DNA from: Goekera deserti
GTDB taxonomy: Bacteria; Actinomycetota; Actinomycetes; Mycobacteriales; Geodermatophilaceae
Length of the DNA stretch: 64,000 nucleotides
Assembly: GCF_010685995.1 (NCBI RefSeq)
Contig: NZ_JAAGWK010000028.1
Location: forward strand, 1 to 64,000
Reading direction: 5' to 3'
A program made the translations under genes and the position numbers. The notes under the pieces are model-generated. The model saw nothing but the letters and a program-made list of their open reading frames with translations. It was not told the DNA's origin and did no database searches. The first letter of the stretch is position 1. Every line of letters starts with the position of its first letter. Positions 17,634-26,944 of this stretch are shown here, piece after piece.

Positions 17634-18157
17634 GGGGTGGCCTCGCGGCGGGTGCGGGCGGCGGTCTCGACGGCGGCGACGATGCGGCCGTACCCGGTGC
17701 AGCGGCACAGGTTGCCGTAGAGCGCGGCCTCGATCTGCTCACGGGTCGGGTCCGGGTCCGTGTCCAGCAGCTCGGTGGCCGCGGTGACGAAGCCGGCGGT
17801 GCAGATGCCGCACTGCACGGCGCCCTCGGCGAGGAACGCCTCCTGCACGTCGGACAGCTCGCCGTCCGGCCCGCCGATCGAGGCGATGGTGCGCACGCTG
17901 CAGCCGGCCGCGGTGGCGGCGGGCAGCAGGCAGGAGCAGAGCACGTGGCCGTCGTCGTCGGCCCGGTCGGGCTCGAAGGCGACCCGGACGGCGCAGGCGC
18001 CGCAGCGGCCGTGCGCGCACCCGGTCTTGGGCCCGCGGACGCCGAGCCGCTCGCGCAGCACCGTCAGCAGGGACTCCGACCAGGGCGCGGTGACCTCGTG
18101 CGCGGCGCCGTCGACGGTGAGGGAGAACGTGACGGACTCGTCCGCCTCGCTGCTCAC
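17630..18157 (-). CDS. xanthine dehydrogenase iron-sulfur subunit
   Basis: A 175-residue electron-transfer subunit with two [2Fe-2S] clusters. The plant-ferredoxin-type site is GCAHGRCGAC (Cys47, Cys52, Cys55) with a fourth Cys in HVLCSC. The second, all-helical site is QCGIC (Cys116, Cys119) and NLCRCTGYG (Cys151, Cys153). It passes electrons from the molybdenum centre to the FAD subunit. Its GTG start overlaps the FAD-subunit stop by 4 nt, and its own stop overlaps the large-subunit start. Confidence 0.95.
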   Translation of the reverse strand: MSSEADESVTFSLTVDGAAHEVTAPWSESLLTVLRERLGVRGPKTGCAHGRCGACAVRVAFEPDRADDDGHVLCSCLLPAATAAGCSVRTIASIGGPDGELSDVQEAFLAEGAVQCGICTAGFVTAATELLDTDPDPTREQIEAALYGNLCRCTGYGRIVAAVETAARTRREATP

Positions 18158-18990
18158 GAGCCGAGCCCCGCGTCGACCTGGGCCCGCACGACCAGCCGGG
18201 TGGCCAGCACGCCGAGCGCGTGCCGGCGGTAGGCCGCTGAGGCCACCGTGTCCTCCGGGGGGTCGACGGCGTCGGCGACGGCGGCGCGCAGGTCGTCCGG
18301 GCCGGCGCGGCCGTCGAGCAGGGCGGTGGCGACGACGTCCACCGCGTCCGAGCGCAGTGGCACCGGGCCGGCGTTGCCGAAGGCGAGCCGCACCGCGCCG
18401 TTCCGGGAGACCACGGCCGCGCTGACGGTGGCCACGTACTGGGCGTTGCGCCGGCCGATCTTGACGTAGTCGCTGAAGCACGGCCGGGTGGGCAGCCGGA
18501 CGGCGGTGAGCAGCTCTCCCTCGCCCAGCCGGGTCACCCCGGGGGCGGTGGTGAAGCCGTCGAAGGCCACGGTGCGCCGGCCGGTGTCGCTGGTCAGCTC
18601 CAGGCGGGCGTCCAGGGCGAGCAGGGCGGGCAGCATGTTCCGGTAGGGCAGCGCGCTGACCACGTTGCCGCCGATCGTCGCCTCGGTGCGCACCAGCGGC
18701 GTGCCCAGCGACCGGGCGGCGGCCGCGAGTGCGCCGGCCTCGGCGTCGACCAGGGCAGCGACCGGGGTGCCGGCGCCGACCACGAGCTCGTCGCCGTCCC
18801 GGGAGGTGCCGCGCAGCGCGCCCACCCGGCGCAGGGACACGAAGCCCGCCGCGGTGCGGACCCGCCACAGCAGGTCGGGCATCACCTCGGTGCCCCCGGC
18901 GACGACCACCGCGTCGGGGCGTTCGGCGAGGGCGGAGAGGGCTTCCCCGACGGTCTCGGGGAGGGCGAAGCGGGGCGCTGCCAGGAGCAC
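18154..18990 (-). CDS. xanthine dehydrogenase FAD-binding subunit
   Basis: A 278-residue CoxM/CutM-type FAD subunit, first gene of this three-gene operon. AERPDAVVVAGGTEVMPDL carries the first FAD motif, and RTEATIGGNVVSALPYRNMLPALLALDA carries the TIGGN motif typical of the family. DYVKIGRRNAQYVATVSAAV and the C-terminal CO_deh_flav_C-like region follow. It starts at a GTG with an AGGTGA-type site a few nucleotides upstream. The ~118 bp up to the divergent deaminase gene is the likely shared promoter region. Confidence 0.93.
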   Translation of the reverse strand: MLLAAPRFALPETVGEALSALAERPDAVVVAGGTEVMPDLLWRVRTAAGFVSLRRVGALRGTSRDGDELVVGAGTPVAALVDAEAGALAAAARSLGTPLVRTEATIGGNVVSALPYRNMLPALLALDARLELTSDTGRRTVAFDGFTTAPGVTRLGEGELLTAVRLPTRPCFSDYVKIGRRNAQYVATVSAAVVSRNGAVRLAFGNAGPVPLRSDAVDVVATALLDGRAGPDDLRAAVADAVDPPEDTVASAAYRRHALGVLATRLVVRAQVDAGLGS

Positions 18991-19108
18991 ACGTCACCTC
19001 GGGGTCGCGGGACAGAGCACGCCACGGTAGCCCCGCCGTGTTACGTCCGGGCGCCCCGGCGCGCCCGGCCGGGGCGCCCGCGAGCCGGCGCCGGGCAGGA
19101 TGGGCGGC

Positions 19109-20482
19109 ATGCTGACCGCTGACCTGCTCGTGCACGACGCCGAGCTCGTGGCCACCGTCGACGCCGCCCGACGGGAGATCGCCGGGGGCTGGGTCGCGGT
19201 GACCGGCGGGGTGGTGAGCGCGGTCGGCGGGCCGGGTGACCCGCAGCCGGCGGCCGGCCGGCGCATCGACGCCCGGGGCTGCCTGGTCACGCCGGGCCTG
19301 GTGAACACTCACCACCACCTGTACCAGAACCTGACCCGGGCCTACGCGCCCGCGCTGACCGGTGGCCTGTTCGACTGGCTGGTCACCCTCTACCCGCTGT
19401 GGGCGCGGCTGGACGAGGAGGCCGCGTACGTCAGCGCCTACGTCGGGCTCACCGAGCTGGCGCTGTCCGGGTGCACCACCTCCACCGACCACCTGTACGT
19501 GCACCCGCGCGGCGCCGGTGACCTGATCAGCGCCGAGGTCGCCGCCGCCCGCGAGCTGGGCGTGCGCTTCCACCCCACCCGCGGCTCGATGTCGCTGTCG
19601 GTGAAGGACGGCGGGCTGCCGCCGGACTCCGTCGTGCAGGACGACGACGAGATCCTGGCCGACTCCCAGCGCCTGGTGGAGCTGCACCACGACCGCTCGC
19701 CGACGGCGATGACCCGCATCGCGCTGGCGCCGTGCTCGCCGTTCAGCGTGTCGACGTCCCTGATGACCCGCACCGCCGAGCTCGCCGGGGCGCTGGACGT
19801 GCGGCTGCACACCCACCTGAGCGAGACGCAGGACGAGGACGCGTTCTGCCTGGCCACCTTCGGCCGCCGGCCGGTCGACTACCTGGCCGACGTCGGCTGG
19901 ATGACCGACCGCACGTGGCTGGCGCACGTGGTGTGGCCGTCTCCGGAGGAGGTCACCCGGCTGGGTGCCGCGCGGGTCGGTGCGGCGCACTGCCCGTCGT
20001 CGAACATGGTGCTGGGGTCGGGGCTGTCCCCGGTCGCCGAGCTGCGGGCAGCGGGTGTGCCGGTGGGCCTGGGCGTGGACGGCTCGGCGTCGGCGGACTC
20101 GGCGTCGCTGTGGCTGGAGGCCCGCACCGCGATGCTGCAGGGCAAGCTGCGGCACGGCGCAGCGGCCATGTCGGCCCGCGACGCCCTGGAGATCGCCACC
20201 GTCGGGGGTGCCGCGTGCCTGGGCCGCAGCGGCGAGATCGGCGAGCTGTCGGTCGGCGCCTGCGGTGACCTCGCCGTGTGGTCGCTGGAGGGGGTCCGGT
20301 TCGCCGGGGCGCTGTCCGACCCGGTCGAGGCGTGGCTGCGCTGCGGCCCGGTCGCCGCCCGGGAGACCGTCGTCGGCGGGCGGTGCGTGGTCACCGGCGG
20401 TGTGCCGGTGCACCCGGGCCTGGACGAGCAGCTGACCACGCACCGGCGCGTCGCCGCCCGCCTGCAGGCGCGCGGCGACTGA
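19109..20482 (+). CDS. 8-oxoguanine/guanine-type deaminase (amidohydrolase)
   Basis: A 457-residue metal-dependent aminohydrolase of the TrzN/AtzA/guanine-deaminase group. The metal motif is LVNTHHHLYQNLTRAYAPA, with later ligands in RLHTHLSETQ, LAHVVWP, and GLGVDGSAS followed by a Asp/Ser-rich site. The HHHLYQNLTRAY form matches enzymes known to deaminate 8-oxoguanine to urate. An in-frame ATG at 19100 is an equally possible start. It is divergent from the xanthine dehydrogenase operon, and both feed urate. Its 3' end is 15 bp from the convergent acyl-CoA ligase. Substrate choice between guanine and 8-oxoguanine is inferred from motif resemblance. Confidence 0.82.
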   Translation: MLTADLLVHDAELVATVDAARREIAGGWVAVTGGVVSAVGGPGDPQPAAGRRIDARGCLVTPGLVNTHHHLYQNLTRAYAPALTGGLFDWLVTLYPLWARLDEEAAYVSAYVGLTELALSGCTTSTDHLYVHPRGAGDLISAEVAAARELGVRFHPTRGSMSLSVKDGGLPPDSVVQDDDEILADSQRLVELHHDRSPTAMTRIALAPCSPFSVSTSLMTRTAELAGALDVRLHTHLSETQDEDAFCLATFGRRPVDYLADVGWMTDRTWLAHVVWPSPEEVTRLGAARVGAAHCPSSNMVLGSGLSPVAELRAAGVPVGLGVDGSASADSASLWLEARTAMLQGKLRHGAAAMSARDALEIATVGGAACLGRSGEIGELSVGACGDLAVWSLEGVRFAGALSDPVEAWLRCGPVAARETVVGGRCVVTGGVPVHPGLDEQLTTHRRVAARLQARGD

Positions 20483-20497
20483 CCCCCGGTCGGTGGC

Positions 20498-22126
20498 TCA
20501 GCCCTGCCGGGCGCGCAGCTCCCGGCGCAGGATCTTGCCGCTGGGCGACTTCGGCACAGCATCGGTGAACGTCACCCGGCGCACCCGCTTGTACGGCGAG
20601 GTGCGCTCGGCGACGTGGGCCAGCACGTCCTCGGCGGTGAGGTCGCTGCCCGGTGCCCGCACGACGAACGCGTGCGGGATCTCGTCGCCCTGCTCGTCGT
20701 ACGCACCGACGACGGCGACGTCGGCGACCTCCGGGTGCGCCAGCAGCAGGGCCTCCAGCTCCGCCGGCGCCACCTGGTAGCCCTTGTACTTGATCAGCTC
20801 CTTGACCCGGTCCACGACGTGCCACCAGCCGTCGGCGTCGACCGTGCCGACGTCGCCGGTGTGCAGCCAGCCGTCGGCGTCGATGAGGGTGTCGGTCTCC
20901 TCCTGCAGGCCGAAGTAGCCGAGCATCCGCTGCGGCCCGCGGATCCAGATCTCCCCGGGCTCGCCCAGGCCGACGTCCCGGCCGTCCTCGGTGGACACCA
21001 GGCGGGCCTCGGTGGAGGGGAACAGCTGGCCGATGCTGGCCGGCGGCGCCTCCGCGGCCCGGCCGTCGGGCACCAGGTGCGTGCCCGGCGACAGCTCCGT
21101 CATGCCGTACGCCTGGCCGATCTCGCAGCCCAGCCGGGCCGCGGCCGCCGCGGCCAGGGCGCCGTTCAGCGGTGCCGCGGCCGACATCAGGAAGGTGAGC
21201 GAGGACAGGTCCCGGCCGTCCACCGCGGGGTGCTTGGCCATCGCGAGCACCACCGGCGGGGCGACGTAGGCGCGGGTGATCCGGTGCTGCTCCAGCACGT
21301 CGAGGAACTGGGTGAGGTCGAAGCGGGGCAGCACCACCACGGTGGCGCCGTGCCGCAGCGGCAGGTTCATCAGCACGGTCATGCCGTAGATGTGGAAGAA
21401 CGGCAGCACGGCGACGATCCGGTCGCCGGGACCGGTGCGGTGCATGGCGTGGATCTGCTCCAGGTTCACCCCGACGCTGGCGTGGGTGAGCATCACGCCC
21501 TTGGGCAGGCTCGTCGTCCCGCTGGAGTACGGCAGGACGGCGACGTCGCGGGCGGCGTCGACCGGCACGTCGGGCACCGGGCCGGTCGACTCGAGCAGCT
21601 CCTGCACGCTGCGGTGGCCCTCGACGCGGTCCATCGTCCACACCGGGACGGCGCCGGCGCCCGCGGTCGCCACCGGCAGCAGCGCGCCCACGGTGACGAT
21701 CAGGGTGGACTTCGAGTCGGCGAGCTGACGCTCCACGTCCTCGGCCGTGGCCAGCGCGGACAGCGTGGTGACCGTGGCGCCGGCGCGGCTGGCCGCGTAG
21801 TAGACGACCGGGTACAGCACGGTGTTCGGGCTGTGCAGGGCCACGACGTCGCCCGGGCGCACGCCCTCCTCGGCGAAGCCGGCGGCCATCCGGTCGACCA
21901 TGTGCGCCAGCTGCGCGTAGGTGATCGTCTGGCCGGTCAGGCCGTCGACCAGGGCCGGGTGGTCGCCGCGCGCGGCGGCGCCGTCGAGCACGAGGCGGTG
22001 GATCGCCTCGCTCGGCACGGTCACCGGCGGGTACTCGCTGCGGTGCACCCGTGGCGTGGCCGGTGCGCCGGTCCGGGTGGGGGCCGTGGGCGGGCGCTTC
22101 GACGTCCGGCCTGGTTCGGTCGGCAT
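20498..22126 (-). CDS. 4-coumarate-CoA-ligase-like acyl-CoA synthetase
   Basis: A 542-residue adenylate-forming enzyme that activates a carboxylic acid to its CoA thioester. The AMP-binding P-loop is PYSSGTTSLPKGVML; further motifs are QAYGMTEL, GEIWIRGPQ, HTGDVG and the C-terminal lid with KELIKYKGYQVAPAELE and the catalytic Lys in PKSPSGKILRREL. The overall pattern resembles plant 4-coumarate-CoA ligases and bacterial relatives acting on aryl or medium-chain acids. About 28 Pro/Arg/Thr-rich residues precede the fold. GAGAGGA lies 8 nt before the ATG. The substrate is unknown. Confidence 0.9.
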   Translation of the reverse strand: MPTEPGRTSKRPPTAPTRTGAPATPRVHRSEYPPVTVPSEAIHRLVLDGAAARGDHPALVDGLTGQTITYAQLAHMVDRMAAGFAEEGVRPGDVVALHSPNTVLYPVVYYAASRAGATVTTLSALATAEDVERQLADSKSTLIVTVGALLPVATAGAGAVPVWTMDRVEGHRSVQELLESTGPVPDVPVDAARDVAVLPYSSGTTSLPKGVMLTHASVGVNLEQIHAMHRTGPGDRIVAVLPFFHIYGMTVLMNLPLRHGATVVVLPRFDLTQFLDVLEQHRITRAYVAPPVVLAMAKHPAVDGRDLSSLTFLMSAAAPLNGALAAAAAARLGCEIGQAYGMTELSPGTHLVPDGRAAEAPPASIGQLFPSTEARLVSTEDGRDVGLGEPGEIWIRGPQRMLGYFGLQEETDTLIDADGWLHTGDVGTVDADGWWHVVDRVKELIKYKGYQVAPAELEALLLAHPEVADVAVVGAYDEQGDEIPHAFVVRAPGSDLTAEDVLAHVAERTSPYKRVRRVTFTDAVPKSPSGKILRRELRARQG

Positions 22127-22184
22127 GGTGTCGTCCTCTCGGTACGGGGAACTCAGCCGAGAGTGTCCACGAGGCTCCCGGCGC

Positions 22185-23978
22185 TCAGCACAGCGCGGCC
22201 TCCGCCTGCTGCGGGTCGGTGGGGATGCGCAGGCTCGTCCGGGCGGGGGCGCCGAGCACGTTGTCGACGAACCGGGTCCAGGACAGCGGGGCGCTGGTGG
22301 CCTCGACCAGCTCGGCTGCGGCGCCGCAGGTCAGCGCGACCCGCGCGGCGGCGACGTCGGCTGCGTCCGGCAGGCCGGGGCCGCTGACGCGGGCGAGCTC
22401 GGGGGAGCCGTACCGGGCCAGCAGCCAGGCTGCCGGCAGGCGCTTCTCGTGCCCGGGCCGGCCCGGCGGCGGCGCCTCCAGGTGCGCGGCGACCGGGTCG
22501 GTGAGGCCGTAGACGTCGACCACCCGCACCCCGGTGCCGACAGCGACGCCGTAGAAGCCCGCGTTGCCCACCGAGAACACCAGCCCGCCGGACGACGGGG
22601 CCAGCCGGCGCAGCGGGGTGTCCACCGTGACCGGCGGCGGCGGCTGGGCGACGACGACGTCGGTGCCGGCCAGCGCCAGCACCCGGTCGGTGTAGGCCAG
22701 CACCCCGGTGCCGCCGTGGTCGGCCAGCGTCACCGGGTGCCCGGTGCCCGCCTGCCGCACGTAGTGGCCCCGCTCGTCGGCGATGCCGGTGCCGCTCACC
22801 TGCCCGCCGTCGTAGCCCGGGCGCAGCACGGCGACCGAGGCCAGCGCCCAGAGCGCCCCGACGGCCAGCAGCGCGGTGACCGCCCGCAGCCGGTCGCGGG
22901 TCAGCGGCACCACGGCCACCGGGCAGAGCAGCAGGAACAGGCTGGGCAGCAGCAGCCGGCCGTGCATGAAGTCCCCGCCGACCCGCACCACGTACAGCGC
23001 GTGCGCGACGGCGGCCAGTACCGCGGCCAGCAGCAGCGACACCTCCCGCCGGCGCAGCACGACCCCGCGCGCCAGCACCGCCACCAGCCCGGCGCCGACC
23101 AGCAGGGGCAGCCAGAGCAGGTGCGGGCCGACCAGGTCGCCCAGGTACCCGGCCCCGCGACCCCACAGCGCCCGGCCGGACTCCTTGGCCACCGCGGTGT
23201 TCGGCACCAGCAGCCCGTAGTACCCGGCCCGGAGCACCTCGACGGCGACCGGCAGCGCCCCCGCGACAGCCAGCGCGGCGACCCGCTGCCACCACCGGCC
23301 GGCCCCGCTGAGCACCAGCCACCCCAGCAGGACGACGCCGACCACGGCGAGGTCCGGCCGCACCAGCGGGCCGGTGCCGAGCAGCACGAGCAGCCACCGC
23401 TGCCCCAGCACCGACGGCGCCCCGGCCCCGGTCCTGGTCCTGGCCCCGGTCCCGGCCCAGCGCACCAGGCCCCACCAGCAGGCGCCGAGCCAGCCGAACG
23501 CCAGCCCGGTCTCCAGCCCGCTGGTGGTGAAGTCCCACACCGGGGGCAGCGCGGCGAAGACCACCATCCCGAGCGGCACGGCCAGCCGGGCCGGGGTGCG
23601 GGCCAGCAGCCGGTGCCCGGCCCGGGTGGCCAGCCCCACGCCCGCGGCGGTCAGGGCCAGCCCGAGCAGCACCGAGCTCCACGCGACGGCGTCGCCCGGC
23701 ACGACGGCCTCGGCGACCGTGAGCACCGCCAGCCACAGCGGGCTGGTCGCCACCTCCACCCGCTCACCGGCGTTGAACACCGGCCCAGCGCCGCCGAGCA
23801 CGTTGGCCACCACCCGGAAGGTGATGAACGCGTCGTCGGCGGTCCACCGACGAGCCCAGCCGGCGATCAGGACCGCCGCCACCAGGACGGCGGTGAGCAG
23901 CCGCTCGGTGCGCCGGCGCCGTCCGGGCCGGGCGGGCTCGGCCGGGGGCAGGGGGCGGAGCTGCACGCTGCTGGACAC
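22185..23978 (-). CDS. AftB/ZomB-like arabinofuranosyltransferase (GT-C)
   Basis: A 597-residue polytopic GT-C glycosyltransferase. The motif DDAFITFRVVANVLGG...FNAGERVEVATSPLWL is the hallmark of the mycobacterial AftB/ZomB family, which adds terminal beta-1,2-arabinofuranose from decaprenyl-phosphoarabinose in arabinogalactan synthesis. A TTSGLETGLAFGWLGA segment, VRPDL and GGDFMHGRLLLPSLFLL fit the same family. About ten hydrophobic helices occupy residues 28-370, followed by a soluble periplasmic C-terminal domain. Whether it modifies arabinogalactan here or another wall polymer is uncertain. It lies 130 bp downstream of egtE on the same strand. Confidence 0.8.
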   Translation of the reverse strand: MSSSVQLRPLPPAEPARPGRRRRTERLLTAVLVAAVLIAGWARRWTADDAFITFRVVANVLGGAGPVFNAGERVEVATSPLWLAVLTVAEAVVPGDAVAWSSVLLGLALTAAGVGLATRAGHRLLARTPARLAVPLGMVVFAALPPVWDFTTSGLETGLAFGWLGACWWGLVRWAGTGARTRTGAGAPSVLGQRWLLVLLGTGPLVRPDLAVVGVVLLGWLVLSGAGRWWQRVAALAVAGALPVAVEVLRAGYYGLLVPNTAVAKESGRALWGRGAGYLGDLVGPHLLWLPLLVGAGLVAVLARGVVLRRREVSLLLAAVLAAVAHALYVVRVGGDFMHGRLLLPSLFLLLCPVAVVPLTRDRLRAVTALLAVGALWALASVAVLRPGYDGGQVSGTGIADERGHYVRQAGTGHPVTLADHGGTGVLAYTDRVLALAGTDVVVAQPPPPVTVDTPLRRLAPSSGGLVFSVGNAGFYGVAVGTGVRVVDVYGLTDPVAAHLEAPPPGRPGHEKRLPAAWLLARYGSPELARVSGPGLPDAADVAAARVALTCGAAAELVEATSAPLSWTRFVDNVLGAPARTSLRIPTDPQQAEAALC

Positions 23979-24108
23979 GGGCCTCCGGTTCGCGGACGCG
24001 CGGCACCCGGCGGGCGACGCTGGTGGGCGCCCCGGGCTCCCACGGCAAGGGGCCAGGGCGACGTGTCAGGACGGCGGGTCGGGACGGCGGGTCGGGGTGC
24101 GGGTCGGG

Positions 24109-25236
24109 TCAGAGGGCGGCGGCGAGCGCGTCGAGCTGGTCGAGCGTGGCGTCGACGTGCGGCGACACCCGCAGCACCGGGCCGGTCATCTCCCCGGGCG
24201 CGCGTTCCGCCCCCGCCGCGGTGGTCACGATCCCGTGGTCGCCCAGCAGCCGCAACCGGGCCGCGGCGACGTCCACGCCGTCCGGTGGGCGCAGGGTGGT
24301 GATCGACGAGGGCTCGTCGGGTGCCTCCACGACCCGCCAGCCACCCCGGCCGTCCAGCACCTCCCGCGCGGTGCGGCCGAGGGCGGCCAGCCGGGCGCGC
24401 ACCCGGTCCGGGCCCGCGGCCAGGTGCTCCCCGACGGCCAGCACCAGCCCGACCCGGCCGGCCACGTGCCCCTCGTGCGACTCCAGCGCCAGCATCGGTG
24501 GCTCCGCCTTGTCCCACGCGGTCAGCGGCGGGTTCAACTGCTGGGCCACTGCGGGGCGCACCGCCAGCACCCCGACCCCGCGCGGCCCGGCCAGCCACTT
24601 GCGCGACGTCGAGTAGACGACGTCGGCGCCCACGTCGGTGTCCACGTGGCCCAGGGCCTGCGCGGCGTCGACCACCAGCGGCACCCCGGCGGCCCGGCAC
24701 ACCGCGGCCACCTGGGCGGCCGGCTGCACGGTGCCGCGGTGGCTGCCGACGTGCGTGAGGTGCACGAACGCCGGCGGGCGCCCGGCCAGCAGCCGCTCGA
24801 CGGCGCCGACGTCGACCCGGCCCGCGCCGTCTACCGGCAGGGACACCGGGTCCAGGCCGGCGGCGCGCAGCAGCATCAGGTTGGGGCCGTACTCGCCGGG
24901 CAGGCACGCCACCGTCGACCCAGCGGGCAGCCGCCAGGCGGCGAGCAGGACGGTGAGCGCCGAGGTGGCCGACTCGACGAACGCGACGTCCGCCGCGGCC
25001 ATGCCGACCAGCCCGCCGATCACCGAGCGGCCCTGCTGCAGCAGCGACCCCGCGGCGGCCTGGGCGACGTAGCCGCCGACCTCGGCCTCGTGCCGGGCGT
25101 GCGCGGCGGTGGCCTCCAGCACCCGCTCGGACTGCCGGCTGCAGGCGGCGCTGTCCAGGTGGTCACCGGCCTGCGGTGGACGGGCGGCGGCCCAGGAGTC
25201 GGCGAGGTCCTCGAACGGGAGGGGCGGGCCCGGCAT
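24109..25236 (-). CDS. egtE: ergothioneine PLP-dependent C-S lyase
   Basis: A 375-residue fold-type I PLP enzyme of the cysteine-desulfurase-like group, last of the egt operon. EgtE cleaves hercynylcysteine sulfoxide to ergothioneine. The PLP Lys is in YSTSRKWLAGPRG and the cofactor Asp in LVVDAAQALGH; HVGSHRGTV is also typical. The ATG start overlaps the egtD stop. Assignment to EgtE rather than a general desulfurase rests on operon position. Confidence 0.9.
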   Translation of the reverse strand: MPGPPLPFEDLADSWAAARPPQAGDHLDSAACSRQSERVLEATAAHARHEAEVGGYVAQAAAGSLLQQGRSVIGGLVGMAAADVAFVESATSALTVLLAAWRLPAGSTVACLPGEYGPNLMLLRAAGLDPVSLPVDGAGRVDVGAVERLLAGRPPAFVHLTHVGSHRGTVQPAAQVAAVCRAAGVPLVVDAAQALGHVDTDVGADVVYSTSRKWLAGPRGVGVLAVRPAVAQQLNPPLTAWDKAEPPMLALESHEGHVAGRVGLVLAVGEHLAAGPDRVRARLAALGRTAREVLDGRGGWRVVEAPDEPSSITTLRPPDGVDVAAARLRLLGDHGIVTTAAGAERAPGEMTGPVLRVSPHVDATLDQLDALAAAL

Positions 25237-26204
25237 CAGCCGGGCACCGACAGCGAGACCCCGAAGTCGCCGGCGGCGTCGGTCCACCAGTGCGTGGTGG
25301 TCAGGCCCGCGGCGGCCAGCTCGGCGGTGACGGTCTCCCGGCGGAACTTGGTCGACACCTCGGTGCGCAGCTCCTCCCCGGCCGCGAACGGCACCTCCAG
25401 GTCCAGCGCGGCCACGTGCACCACCTGGTCACGGGTCGAGCGCAGCCGCATCTCGATCCACTCCCGCTCGGCGTCCCAGCGGGCCACGTGCTCGAAGGCG
25501 TCCGGGTCGAAGTCGGCCTTGAGCTCGCGGTTGACCACACTGAGCACGTTGCGGTTGAACGCGGCGGTCACCCCGGCGGCGTCGTCGTAGGCGCGCACCA
25601 GCCGGCCGGGGTCCTTGACCAGGTCGGTGCCCAGCAGCACGGCATCCCCGGGCTGCAGGGTGGCGGCGAGCGCGGCGAGGAAGGCGGCCCGGGGGCCGGG
25701 CTCCAGGTTGCCGATCGTGGAGCCGAGGAACGCCACCAACCGCCGCCCGGCGCGCGGCAGCTCGCCCAGGTGCCGGGTGAAGTCACCGACCACCGCCTGC
25801 ACGACCACCCCGGGGTGCTCCTCGGTGATCGCGGCACCGGCCGCGCGCAGCACCGACGGGTCGACGTCGAAGGGCACGAACCGGCGCAGCGTGCCCGCCT
25901 GCGCCAGCGCGGTGAGCAGCAGCCGGGTCTTCTCCGAGGTGCCGCTGCCCAGCTCGACCAGGGTGTCCGCGCCCGAGGCGGCGGCGATCTCGCCGGCGTG
26001 GTCGGCCAGCACCTCCCGCTCGGCTCGGGTCGGGTAGTACTCCGGCAGCCGGGTGATCTCGTCGAACAGCTCGCTGCCGCGCTCGTCGTAGAACCAGGTC
26101 GGCGGCAGGGTCTTCGGTGTGGTGGTGAGACCGGCGAGCACGTCGGCGCGCAGGGCGGCCTCGGCGTCGTCGGGTCCGAGGTACGAGGTCAGTTCCACGG
26201 TCAT
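25236..26204 (-). CDS. egtD: L-histidine N-alpha-methyltransferase
   Basis: A 322-residue SAM-dependent methyltransferase that trimethylates histidine to hercynine, the first step of ergothioneine synthesis. [34 protein letters not shown], the SAM-binding [27 protein letters not shown], and [14 protein letters not shown] are conserved in the EgtD family. The 53 bp between egtC and egtD is the only real gap within the operon. Confidence 0.96.
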   Translation of the reverse strand: MTVELTSYLGPDDAEAALRADVLAGLTTTPKTLPPTWFYDERGSELFDEITRLPEYYPTRAEREVLADHAGEIAAASGADTLVELGSGTSEKTRLLLTALAQAGTLRRFVPFDVDPSVLRAAGAAITEEHPGVVVQAVVGDFTRHLGELPRAGRRLVAFLGSTIGNLEPGPRAAFLAALAATLQPGDAVLLGTDLVKDPGRLVRAYDDAAGVTAAFNRNVLSVVNRELKADFDPDAFEHVARWDAEREWIEMRLRSTRDQVVHVAALDLEVPFAAGEELRTEVSTKFRRETVTAELAAAGLTTTHWWTDAAGDFGVSLSVPG

Positions 26205-26257
26205 GCGGGCTCCTGTGCTCGGAGGGCGGGACGGATCGGGCGGCGCGGGCTGTCGGG

Positions 26258-26944
26258 TCAGAGGGGGGTCACGGCCGTGCCGTCGGGGGTGACCTCGACC
26301 AGGTGCCGGTCGGGGACGTCGACCCAGGCCGGGTCGTCGTCCCAGGGCTCGCTGGCCACGGCCGTGCCGGCCGGGGTGGTGAGCACCGAGAGGGTGTCAC
26401 CCCAGGTGGTGGCCAGCAGCCGGGTGCCGTCGGTGGCCAGCAGGTTCAGCCGGGCCGCGGGGTCGGCCGCACCCACCTCCCGGACGACGTCGCCCAGCAG
26501 GTCGGCGCCGCGGGCGAACACGTGCGCCGCCAGCAGGGCGCTGTCGCAGGTGGACTCGGCCGTGCGGGAGGCCGGCAGCACCGCCCGGTCGACCCGGCCG
26601 TTGTGCGACAGCAGCCAGCGGCCGTCGGTGAACGGCGCGGCCGCGCTCTCGTCGGCCGGCATGCCGACGGTGGCCGAGCGCACCGCGGCCAGCACGCAGC
26701 CGGAGCTGACCGCCGGCGCGACCGAGGCGAAGGACGCCGAGCTCCACAGCGGCCGGTCCGAGCGCCAGCGGGCGGGCTCGGTGCGGCCCTCGGCGTAGAA
26801 GCCGACGCCCCAGCCGTCGGCGTTGACCGTGCCGTGCCGCTGCCGCCGCGGCGCCCAGCTCTGCACCAGCAGCGACGACGGCGGGTCGAGCACCACCGAC
26901 GCCAGCGTGCGCGGCTGCCCGAGCCAGGCCACGTGCCGGCACAT
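26258..26944 (-). CDS. egtC: gamma-glutamyl-hercynylcysteine sulfoxide hydrolase
   Basis: A 228-residue class II glutamine-amidotransferase-type hydrolase that removes the gamma-glutamyl group. The N-terminal nucleophile is Cys2 in MCRHVAWLG, exposed after Met removal. [18 protein letters not shown] and LLSHNGRVD are the usual Ntn signatures. The ATG overlaps the egtB stop by 4 nt. Confidence 0.95.
   Translation of the reverse strand: MCRHVAWLGQPRTLASVVLDPPSSLLVQSWAPRRQRHGTVNADGWGVGFYAEGRTEPARWRSDRPLWSSASFASVAPAVSSGCVLAAVRSATVGMPADESAAAPFTDGRWLLSHNGRVDRAVLPASRTAESTCDSALLAAHVFARGADLLGDVVREVGAADPAARLNLLATDGTRLLATTWGDTLSVLTTPAGTAVASEPWDDDPAWVDVPDRHLVEVTPDGTAVTPL

Noticed and set aside
15174-17720. 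An 848-codon plus-strand frame opposite the xanthine dehydrogenase large subunit
   Set aside because: It is antisense to clear molybdenum-hydroxylase motifs and is His/Gly/Arg-rich without any recognisable domain.
24048-24108. GGACGGCGGGTC repeats downstream of egtE as a regulatory array
   Set aside because: They are short, imperfect and lie in a G-rich gap between same-strand genes; no dyad or gene link could be supported.
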